Positions 1 to 5,702 of a DNA stretch of 6,380 nt are shown in pieces. The translations under genes were made by a program, and so were the position numbers. The notes under the pieces are model-generated. The model ran no database searches and was not told the DNA's origin. It saw only the letters and a list, made by a program, of their open reading frames with translations. Origin of the DNA: Oligoflexia bacterium (lineage in GTDB: Bacteria; Myxococcota_A; UBA796; UBA2385); the NCBI GenBank assembly GCA_013152105.1, contig JAADHA010000558.1, positions 1 through 6,380 of the forward strand. Direction: 5' to 3'. Each line of letters begins with the position of its first letter. Position 1 is the stretch's first letter.

Positions 1-237
1 CTCCGCTTCCAGGCCCAGTACTTGCGGAGAATTCGCGCCCCGCGCTGGAACAAGGTGCCAGACCAGGTACGCAAGGACTTGATCAACGCAGCGCAGGCCC
101 ACGACCAGCGCGTGGTTGACGAGCCCGTCTTCCGCTTGTTTGGCCTCGACGAGCACGAAAGTGCCATGGTGTCGGCCTTGGCCGAAGCAGTGCAGGTGCG
201 CCCGGTCGCCAAACTCCTCGCCGAGTCCAGCGTGTGA
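1..237 (+). CDS. C-terminal fragment of a probable N6-adenine DNA methyltransferase (Eco57I/type II-like)
   Basis: The frame is open from base 1 to a TGA at 235-237, so only the last 78 residues of a longer gene are present. The visible tail begins LRFQAQYLRRIRAPRW and ends in a helical segment with VFRLFGLDEHESAMV. From memory of the family, a 'RFQAQYLRRIR-P-W' stretch followed by helices and a '(V/L)(F/Y)xLYGL' closing motif is typical of the C-terminus of large N6-adenine methyltransferases of the Eco57I / type IIG kind and of related stand-alone modification enzymes. There it follows the target-recognition domain. None of the catalytic motifs (FxGxG, NPPY) lie in the window, so the call rests on this tail alone. 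The gene is convergent with the kinase, with 21 bp between the stop codons and no hairpin terminator visible. It could instead be another protein that shares this C-terminal module. Confidence 0.6.
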   Translation, partial: LRFQAQYLRRIRAPRWNKVPDQVRKDLINAAQAHDQRVVDEPVFRLFGLDEHESAMVSALAEAVQVRPVAKLLAESSV

Positions 238-258
238 TGGCACGCGCAGCAGCCCTGT

Positions 259-2361
259 TCAAGTCCGCGCCGCAGCCAGCTCTTGCCGGGCCTTGGCGGC
301 GGCGGCGGCCCGAGATCGCAGATCGTCCAAGGCCCGCGCTGGTTGCCGTGTCTGGGTCTGGTTCAGCTCCAGTTCCTTGGCCAGGCGCCGGGCGGTCGCG
401 CTGATCTCCAGCAGTCTGGCCTGGGTCGCGGTGAGCTGGCTGTCCAGCGCCTGCTCGGCCTCGGTTGCGGCCTGGTGGGCGGCGACGGCCGCGGCCAGGT
501 GCTCGTGCTCGGCCTGGTCCACGGACTGTCCCGCCGCCGCCAGGGTCTGAAGTCGCGCCAGTCGCTCGGCTGCCCAGCCCCCGTTGTCCGCGACGGCTGC
601 GGGCGTTGCGGCGGTCAGCGCAGCTTCTAGACGCTGGGCGTCGTCCGTCAGCTCATCCACTTCGTGGTGCAGATCCCGAACGGAGCTTCGCAGGTCGCTG
701 GCCACGATGGAGGGCAGGTCTTCGGTGTGGGACTGGATGGCACTGTCCAGGTCTTCGAGAGATGCCCTGGCTTGGGCGGTGAGGAGCTGGGAGCGGGACC
801 GCTCGGTGTCGGGCGGTTCGGTGGTCTGCGCTTGTCCCGCCGCAGTTCCCGGCGCCGCACTCGCCGCAAGGCCCTGGGTGAGCTGCGCGGCCAGGTCATT
901 GGTGTAGGCGATGGGGAGCTGCTTGACCTTGGTGGGCAGCATATTGCGCGAGACCCACGGGCCCAGCAGGGTCGCCAGGCCCACGGTCATCGCGACGAAG
1001 ACAAAGACGATGTACTCGGGTGCGCCCAGCTCGAGCAGGGCCGGGAAGGCTATCCACATCAGGGGGATCGCCACGTGCCAGTGGGCCAGCAGCCAGCCCT
1101 GGAGATCATCGGGCTCTCGTTCGGGGTAGATGGTTGCTTTGAGGCCCTGAATACGAGCCTGGTTGGCGAGCGCTTCGGCGGTATCGCGGTCGACGTGCGC
1201 CACCAGCCGGTACGCGTCCAGGTCCAGGGCTGGAGATGGCTTCAGCGCGCCCTCGGGCAGTCCGGCCTGCGAGGCGATGGCGGCCGTCAGGCGCTCTTCT
1301 GTGGCGGGCTGTCCCGCGACGCCGGTGACCTGGTCCACGACGTGGCTGACCTGGCGCATGAGCCGCCCCAGATCGCCCTTGCCGTGTCGCAGGGCTCGCC
1401 GACGAGCGCGCCGCCGGGCCCGACTCCCCTTGGCACGCGCACCGGTCGCGCCTTGGCCCACGGCCACGGTCCAGTTTCCGGCTGGCAGGCGGGCGGTAAC
1501 CACCTGCTGCAGCGGCCCCGTCTGCGGCGGAGGCTCGGGTGCGCGCCCCTCTTCCAAGGCCGACACGACCGCCGCGGCGCCTTGGGGACGTTTCGCTGGA
1601 TTCGGGTTCAACAGCGCCGTGATGGTCTGCTCCAGCCACGGCGGGAAGTCCGGTACGGTTTCTGTGATCGGCGTGAATTCACCGCTGAGCTGGGCCTGGA
1701 GGGCGGCCTGGGGATGGCCGCCACCGAAGGGCTCGTGACCGGTCGCGGCTTGGTAGAGGACCGCGCCCAGGCCGTAGAGGTCGCTGCGCGGATCGGCCCG
1801 TTCACCGGCCATGATCTCGGGGGCGACGAAGCCCGCTGTCCCCAGCAGGGCCGTGCTATGAGCGGTCCCCTGGTTGGCCAGGCGGGCCAGGCCGAAGTCG
1901 GTGAGGACCGGTGCGCCGTGATCGTCAATCAGCACGTTGCGCGCGGTCAGATCGCGGTGGAGTACGCCGGCCCGATGAGCGGCGCCCAGCGCCTCGGCCA
2001 GGCGGATCCCGACACGCCGGACCTGATCGGGTGGCAGGGGCCCGTCCATGGCCACCGTCTCGGCCAGGGTCCGACCGAGGTGGAGCGGCAGGACCAGCCC
2101 GATCTGGCCGTCCAGCTCTACCAGTTCCTGGGCGACCAGCACGCCGGGATGGTCCAGGCGACCGGCGGCCTGGATCTCGCGGGCCAGGCGCCGCCGGGCC
2201 GAGGGGTCTGTCACCAGGTGGGGGTGGAGGAGCTTGAGCGCTACGCGCTTGCCGGTGGATTGGTCCTGTGCGAGGTACACCGTGGCCATGCCACCGCGCC
2301 CCAGCACTCCGTTGATCACGAAGCGATCCCCAAGCTGCGTACCAGATTTCAGGTCTGCCAT
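259..2361 (-). CDS. Membrane-anchored Hanks-type serine/threonine protein kinase with coiled-coil tail
   Basis: This is a protein kinase of about 700 residues, expected to sit in the inner membrane with its kinase domain in the cytoplasm. Numbering from ATG at 2361: glycine loop GRGGMATV 21-28, ATP lysine K43 (VALK), alpha-C glutamate E62, catalytic loop HRDLTARN 135-142 with catalytic D137, DFG 155-157, APE 180-182, subdomain IX D194, and subdomain XI R258. The kinase domain ends near residue 270. After it come a Pro-rich then Arg/Lys-rich linker (about 275-330), a beta-alpha-beta-like segment (about 383-412), two closely spaced hydrophobic helices (about 428-446 and 450-470) forming a hairpin, and an Ala/Leu/Gln/Glu-rich coiled coil from about 520 to the end. 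No PASTA, WD40 or TPR sensor is present. The catalytic loop is unusual: the lysine normally after HRDL is Thr. The start is ambiguous. ATG 2361 has GAGGTG 4 bases upstream, and GTG at 2367, two codons earlier, has AAAGGAG 9 bases upstream. A longer reading from TTG 2463 would overlap the divergent gene and adds only non-kinase sequence. The physiological substrate is unknown. Confidence 0.95.
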   Translation of the reverse strand: MADLKSGTQLGDRFVINGVLGRGGMATVYLAQDQSTGKRVALKLLHPHLVTDPSARRRLAREIQAAGRLDHPGVLVAQELVELDGQIGLVLPLHLGRTLAETVAMDGPLPPDQVRRVGIRLAEALGAAHRAGVLHRDLTARNVLIDDHGAPVLTDFGLARLANQGTAHSTALLGTAGFVAPEIMAGERADPRSDLYGLGAVLYQAATGHEPFGGGHPQAALQAQLSGEFTPITETVPDFPPWLEQTITALLNPNPAKRPQGAAAVVSALEEGRAPEPPPQTGPLQQVVTARLPAGNWTVAVGQGATGARAKGSRARRRARRRALRHGKGDLGRLMRQVSHVVDQVTGVAGQPATEERLTAAIASQAGLPEGALKPSPALDLDAYRLVAHVDRDTAEALANQARIQGLKATIYPEREPDDLQGWLLAHWHVAIPLMWIAFPALLELGAPEYIVFVFVAMTVGLATLLGPWVSRNMLPTKVKQLPIAYTNDLAAQLTQGLAASAAPGTAAGQAQTTEPPDTERSRSQLLTAQARASLEDLDSAIQSHTEDLPSIVASDLRSSVRDLHHEVDELTDDAQRLEAALTAATPAAVADNGGWAAERLARLQTLAAAGQSVDQAEHEHLAAAVAAHQAATEAEQALDSQLTATQARLLEISATARRLAKELELNQTQTRQPARALDDLRSRAAAAAKARQELAAART

Positions 2362-2363
2362 GG

Positions 2364-2383
2364 CCACCTCGCGACACTCCTTT
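2364..2383 (-). promoter_or_regulatory. Two possible Shine-Dalgarno sites for the kinase gene
   Basis: On the minus strand, AAAGGAG (bases 2383-2377) lies 9 bases before a GTG at 2367-2365, and GAGGTGG (2370-2364) lies just before the ATG at 2361-2359. Both codons are in the kinase frame, so the protein begins either V-A-M-A-D-L or M-A-D-L. The difference is only two residues and does not touch the kinase domain. Confidence 0.55.
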
Positions 2384-2390
2384 ACCGCTG

Positions 2391-2414
2391 TCAGAGGCCG
2401 CCTGCTTTCGCCAT
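2391..2414 (-). CDS. Possible 7-codon leader ORF upstream of the kinase
   Basis: The minus strand reads AGGAGGAGGA (2424-2415) directly followed by ATG (2414-2412) and a 7-codon frame, MAKAGGL, that ends at TGA (2393-2391). The Shine-Dalgarno sequence is as strong as any in the window, yet it is out of frame with the kinase and no longer ORF uses it. The mini-ORF ends about 25-30 bases before the kinase start. It could be a translated leader that feeds ribosomes to the kinase or controls it, or the purine run could be chance. No attenuator hairpin is evident, and the peptide has no run of a regulatory amino acid. Confidence 0.25.
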   Translation of the reverse strand: MAKAGGL

Positions 2415-2441
2415 TCCTCCTCCTGGCGATAGGCTGAGGGC

Positions 2442-3626
2442 ATGTCGGAGCTCCGTGAGTCAAGTCAGCCCTCGATTCGTGGCGAGGTTGTTCTCCTCCT
2501 CGACCAGCTCCTTCAGCGTGCGCTGGAGCACCGCGCCTCGGACCTGCACATCGAGCCCAAGGACCGCATGGTTCGCGTGCGACTGCGCGTAGACGGCGTG
2601 ATGATCGAGCAGCGCCCGGTCCGCCAGAGCTATGGCGCCCAGCTCATCTCCCGCATCAAGGTGCTGGGCCAGATGGACATCGCCGAGCGCCGCCTGCCGC
2701 AAGATGGCACCTTCACCTTCATGGCGAAGAACAACACGCCGGTCGCGGTGCGGGCGTCGACATTTCCTTGTATCGGCGGTGAAAAGGCCGTACTGCGGCT
2801 GCTTATCGGAGCACGGGTGAAGGCGCTCGCCGACCTGGGCGCCACGGTCCGGCAGGTCAACACCCTGCGCCGCCTGGTTCAGCGCCCGGGTGGCCTCATC
2901 CTGGTGACCGGGCCGACCGGATCGGGCAAGACGTCGACCCTCTACGCGCTGTTGGACCAGATCGACACCGAACGCCGCAATGTCGTGACCCTCGAAGATC
3001 CGATCGAGGTCGAGCTGCCAAACATCACCCAGGGCCAGGTCGACCCCAAGAGCGGGTTCACCTTTGGCCTGGGCCTGCGGTCTATCCTCCGCCAGGACCC
3101 TGACGTGATCCTGGTGGGAGAGATGCGCGACCTCGAGACCGCTCGCATCGCGGTCCAGGCCAGCCTGACCGGCCACCTGGTGCTGTCGACCCTGCACACC
3201 AACTCGGCCGCGGACACGATGATCCGCATGATCGACATGGGGCTGGAGCCCTACGTCGTCGCCAACGCCCTGGTCGGCGTGGTCGCCCAGCGCCTGGTGC
3301 GGACCCTCTGTCCGGCCTGCGCGGAGCTGCATGAAACCGATCCCGAACTGATCGCCGAGATCGGCTTTGAACAGGCTGGCCTGGAGCAGACCCTGGAGAG
3401 CGCTGGCTGCGCGCGCTGCATGACCACCGGCTTCAAGGGCCGCACGGCCATCTACGATGTGGTCCCGGTCGACGACGATATCCGAACCGTGATCAAGACG
3501 GCCAAGGCCGGTCCCGCCGTAAAGCGGGTCCTCCAGCAAAAGAACCTTCCCACCTTGCGCCGGGCTGGCTTGGACCTGGTGCTGGCCGGCTTGACCACCC
3601 TCGAAGAGGTCTTGCGCGTGACTTGA
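2442..3626 (+). CDS. GspE/PilB-family secretion/pilus assembly ATPase lacking the N-terminal domain
   Basis: This is a hexameric AAA-like motor ATPase of the type II secretion / type IV pilus assembly family. The motifs are complete: ASDLHIEP 32-39 (start of the N2 domain), Walker A GPTGSGKT 157-164 with K163, the SILRQDPD segment leading into Walker B VILVGEMRD 222-230 with E227, and the His-box GHLVLSTLHTN 244-254. A four-cysteine zinc site is formed by C290/C293 and C323/C326. The zinc site places it with GspE/PilB assembly ATPases rather than PilT retraction ATPases. At 394 residues it is clearly shorter than usual GspE (about 500) or PilB (about 560). The missing part is the N-terminal MshEN/N1 domain that contacts the inner-membrane platform. 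An in-frame TAG lies four codons upstream and the N2 domain begins by residue 20, so ATG 2442 is the only reasonable start. The ribosome binding site is weak. No pilin, secretin or platform gene is in the window. The nearest gene is the divergent kinase. Confidence 0.93.
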   Translation: MSELRESSQPSIRGEVVLLLDQLLQRALEHRASDLHIEPKDRMVRVRLRVDGVMIEQRPVRQSYGAQLISRIKVLGQMDIAERRLPQDGTFTFMAKNNTPVAVRASTFPCIGGEKAVLRLLIGARVKALADLGATVRQVNTLRRLVQRPGGLILVTGPTGSGKTSTLYALLDQIDTERRNVVTLEDPIEVELPNITQGQVDPKSGFTFGLGLRSILRQDPDVILVGEMRDLETARIAVQASLTGHLVLSTLHTNSAADTMIRMIDMGLEPYVVANALVGVVAQRLVRTLCPACAELHETDPELIAEIGFEQAGLEQTLESAGCARCMTTGFKGRTAIYDVVPVDDDIRTVIKTAKAGPAVKRVLQQKNLPTLRRAGLDLVLAGLTTLEEVLRVT

Positions 3627-3645
3627 GCCCGGGTGGTGGCGCTCA
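3624..3645. terminator. Small palindrome spanning both stop codons of a convergent gene pair
   Basis: TGAGC at 3624-3628 and GCTCA at 3641-3645 are perfect inverted copies separated by 12 GC-rich bases. The TGA of the ATPase forms the left arm, and the TGA of the methyltransferase, read on the minus strand, forms the right arm. The 5-bp stem is short, the loop pairs poorly and no U-tract follows on either strand. It is therefore at best a weak bidirectional transcription end. Confidence 0.2.
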
Positions 3646-4695
3646 GGTGTGTGGTTGGGACCAGTGTCGGGAGATTTGCGTCCCACGATGGGGCACCAGG
3701 AACAGGTACTCCTTGTTGTTCACATGAGAGACCTTGCCGACCTTGTCGCCGGCCGGGTTGTAGATCCCGATCCTGGCCCCCACGTAGCGCTTGAAGTCTC
3801 GCTCCAGGATGAAGACATCGCCCCGAGCGGACAGAATCTCGACCATCTGCTCGCGCGAGACATGGCCCTCGTTGTTGAAGGAGACGAGGAGGTGGCGAAC
3901 GTCCAGCTTCGCGACCACGTCGGCGATGGCTGCGTGGATGCGTGGCTTGCTGTTGAAGGCGCTCTTGCGATCCCGACAGTCGATCCGCTTGCACGCGACG
4001 CCGTAGGCCACGGGGGCGTCCCAGCGGACCAGGGTCTCCCAGATATGGTAGTTGCCAAGATACTTGTGCTGGTTGTAGGGGGGGTCGAGATAGCCGATGT
4101 CGCCCGACAACCGCCTGGCGGCCTGCGATGCCTCCATCTGGAAAGCCTGACCCTTGCCGCTGCTTGCCTGGGGGAGCAGGCGTGGCAGCCGCATATGAAG
4201 GTCCTTTGATGCCCGAGCAGCCCACTTCTTGAGGTAGGCCATCTGGACCCCGGTCGTGGAGTCGACCCGATCAGCGGCCTCCATCAGCGAGACCAGGACG
4301 ATGGCTTCGAGCTCGGGGGGCAGGTCCCGGCGCGCGATCTCGTCCCGGATCGCGTCGACGCGAGCGCCGTTCTTGGGCTGGAAGAAGCGGCTCTTCTCGC
4401 AGAAAGTCTCGGTGAAGTAACCCGGCTTTCCGGGCAGGGCGTCGAGCTCTTGGATCAGGGCCGTGGCCGGCTCGGCCCACACTTCAGCGTCGGCCTGGAC
4501 GTAACAGGTCGCCAGCGTCGCGGCGTAGGCGTTGAGGTCGTTGGACAGGACGCGCATGCCCGTCGCCTTGAGGCCATGCCCCACTCTGGCGGTGCCCGAG
4601 AACAGGTCGACGACGGTGCCCCGCTGTTCGAGGTCGCCGATCACGCTTGTGATGAGCGGCACGAGCAGCCGCTTGGAGCCGATGTACTTGATCAC
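3643..4695 (-). CDS. D12-class (Dam-like, alpha-group) DNA adenine N6-methyltransferase
   Basis: This enzyme transfers a methyl group from S-adenosylmethionine to adenine N6 in a specific DNA sequence. The motif order is that of alpha-group amino-methyltransferases: motif X IKYIGSKRLL at residues 2-11, motif I DLFSGTARVG 30-39, the SAM-ribose acidic motif SND with D53, then a long target-recognition insert (about 60-195), and the catalytic motif DPPY 204-207. After it come NYHIWETL and a C-terminal 'LLVSFNNEGHVS...NNKEYLFL' block. From memory, this arrangement resembles single-domain relatives of the FokI/StsI-type methyltransferases rather than E. coli Dam. The start is GTG at 4695, fixed because motif X begins at residue 2 and a stop lies four codons upstream. 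No Shine-Dalgarno sequence sits at a normal distance, so translation is probably coupled to the SUMF1-like gene, whose TGA ends 9 bases earlier. No partner nuclease is visible. The recognition sequence cannot be read from the protein, and it could be a solitary methylase or half of a restriction-modification pair. Confidence 0.93.
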   Translation of the reverse strand: MIKYIGSKRLLVPLITSVIGDLEQRGTVVDLFSGTARVGHGLKATGMRVLSNDLNAYAATLATCYVQADAEVWAEPATALIQELDALPGKPGYFTETFCEKSRFFQPKNGARVDAIRDEIARRDLPPELEAIVLVSLMEAADRVDSTTGVQMAYLKKWAARASKDLHMRLPRLLPQASSGKGQAFQMEASQAARRLSGDIGYLDPPYNQHKYLGNYHIWETLVRWDAPVAYGVACKRIDCRDRKSAFNSKPRIHAAIADVVAKLDVRHLLVSFNNEGHVSREQMVEILSARGDVFILERDFKRYVGARIGIYNPAGDKVGKVSHVNNKEYLFLVPHRGTQISRHWSQPHT

Positions 4696-4704
4696 GTGTG
4701 AGGC

Positions 4705-5586
4705 TCAGGCGTCCTTTGCCAGGCGGAAGCCGAGGTCCGCCGATCGCGTCTCAGGAGCGATCATCTCCAGCGCCTTGGCCCAACTGGCCATGGATGGCTG
4801 CTGCCAGCTTCCGGGGTGGATCACGCGGCTGTCTTCGCTGGCGTCGGCGCACCACTCGGCCACATTTCCGGCCAGGTCCCACACCCCGTCGGGCGTCTTG
4901 TCGCTGTAGAAGAGGCCGATGGCGCAGGGGCGGCCCAGCACTTCTTCGCGGGTGTTGGCGTTGCCAGATCCGAAGGGTTCGCCCCAGGGGTAGGGTCGCT
5001 TTTCCGGGCCACGCACGACGAAACGCCGTTCTTCCAAGGTCAGCAGCCGAGCGCGCTTGGCGGTCGCGTAGGCTTGGGCTTCCCACCAGTTCACGCCGAC
5101 GACTGGCTGGTTGGCCACGACCAGGTCTGCCACATCATCGGCTTCCGCCAGCTCCATCCACGCATGATGGCTGGCGTTGCGCCAGGCCAGACCCGCTTCG
5201 GACCAGGCCGCGTCGTCCTGGTAGCCGCCGCTGATGGCCCAGGCCCGGAACTCGGCGGTGGTGACCGGGAAGCGGCCGACCTTGAAGGGGCTGGCCATGC
5301 CCTCTATCAGCGACCAGTAGGCGGGATCTTCGGGGACGCGCAGGCGCGGATCGCCCAGTGCGCCCAGGGCGATCCCCATCTGGAGGCGCTGCTTGCTGTC
5401 CCCCGCGCAGCCGCGGACCAGCTCGATCAGTCCCAGCATGGCTGACTCGACCGCGGCCTTGTCGCGGGGTTGGGCGGCCGCCAGTTCGAGGGCGTGTGCG
5501 ACCAGCGGTTCGATGCGACGGCCGGCCGGCAAGGCCAGGATGTCGTCGAGATCGAGGGGGGGAGAGAGGGGTTCTTGGATGCTCAT
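4705..5586 (-). CDS. SUMF1/FGE-fold (C-type-lectin-like) protein lacking the catalytic cysteines
   Basis: This 293-residue protein belongs to the formylglycine-generating-enzyme sulfatase-modifying superfamily (PF03781). Residues 20-85 are helical and end in 'GIALGALGDPRL', a HEAT-like lead-in often seen before SUMF1 domains in bacterial regulatory and conflict proteins. Domain hallmarks are FKVGRFPVTTAEFRAW (101-116), PVVGVNWWEAQAYA (161-174), YPWG (199-202), GVWDLAGNVAEW (234-245), PGSW (258-261) and the closing GFR (286-288). True FGE needs a cysteine pair just after the GSW motif. Here that segment reads GSWQQPSMASW, and the only cysteines are C60, C221 and C246, so sulfatase-type formylglycine synthesis is unlikely. 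There is no signal peptide or membrane helix. ATG 5586 is chosen over the upstream GTG at 5619 because GGAGG lies 5 bases before it. It is the first gene of an operon with the methyltransferase. Its function is unknown; a binding or scaffold role is an inference. Confidence 0.88.
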   Translation of the reverse strand: MSIQEPLSPPLDLDDILALPAGRRIEPLVAHALELAAAQPRDKAAVESAMLGLIELVRGCAGDSKQRLQMGIALGALGDPRLRVPEDPAYWSLIEGMASPFKVGRFPVTTAEFRAWAISGGYQDDAAWSEAGLAWRNASHHAWMELAEADDVADLVVANQPVVGVNWWEAQAYATAKRARLLTLEERRFVVRGPEKRPYPWGEPFGSGNANTREEVLGRPCAIGLFYSDKTPDGVWDLAGNVAEWCADASEDSRVIHPGSWQQPSMASWAKALEMIAPETRSADLGFRLAKDA

Positions 5587-5702
5587 CGCGACCTCCGAGT
5601 GAGCACGGTAACCAGCCACCCGTGGATCAGGCGAGCCCCAGACCGCAGAGAGCTGCGCACATCGGATAGACAGGCGCTGCCACGGCCGACCCCGGAGGAG
5701 CC
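5587..5702. promoter_or_regulatory. Divergent intergenic region between SUMF1-like gene and deoxynucleoside kinase
   Basis: These 116 bases separate the divergent starts and must carry promoters for both directions. Each flank has a clear ribosome binding site: GGAGG (bases 5596-5592, minus strand) 5 bases before the SUMF1-like ATG, and GGAGG (5694-5698, plus strand) 4 bases before the kinase ATG. No convincing sigma-70 promoter, operator palindrome or small RNA is visible. Confidence 0.5.

Larger units (their letters stand above)
2362..2441. promoter_or_regulatory. Divergent intergenic region between kinase and GspE/PilB-like ATPase
   Basis: These 80 bases separate the divergent starts of the kinase (minus) and the ATPase (plus), so the promoters of both genes must lie here or inside the neighbouring coding sequence. 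The bases nearest the ATPase are GAGGG followed by C and the ATG at 2442, which is too close for a good ribosome binding site. I see no convincing -35/-10 pair or operator palindrome. The role is inferred from geometry alone. Confidence 0.5.

Noticed and set aside
238..258. A transcription terminator between the left-edge gene and the kinase
   Set aside because: The 21 bases between the two stops show no inverted repeat of useful length and no T-run on either strand.
664..2592. A 642-codon open frame on the plus strand opposite the kinase
   Set aside because: It mirrors the kinase coding sequence on the other strand. Its translation is Gly/Arg/Gln-rich with no recognisable domain, and long antisense frames are expected in GC-rich genes. 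The minus-strand reading has every kinase motif.
2442..3626. The ATPase as a PilT-type retraction motor
   Set aside because: It has the two CxxC pairs (C290/C293, C323/C326) and the sequence pattern of GspE/PilB assembly ATPases, which PilT proteins lack.
2460..3686. A 408-codon open frame on the minus strand opposite the ATPase
   Set aside because: It is an antisense shadow. The plus strand encodes the full set of GspE/PilB motifs, and the minus translation (rich in His, Gln and Asp) has none.
259..4695. A BREX/Pgl-like system (kinase plus adenine methyltransferase)
   Set aside because: PglW-type kinases are much larger and lack a membrane hairpin. PglX, PglZ and BrxC-like genes are not visible, and the methyltransferase here is a small D12-class enzyme.
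4705..5586. SUMF1/C-type-lectin-fold gene as a target of a diversity-generating retroelement
   Set aside because: There is no reverse transcriptase and no template repeat in the window. The C-terminal region lacks the adenine-rich, Asn-codon-rich variable region expected of such targets.
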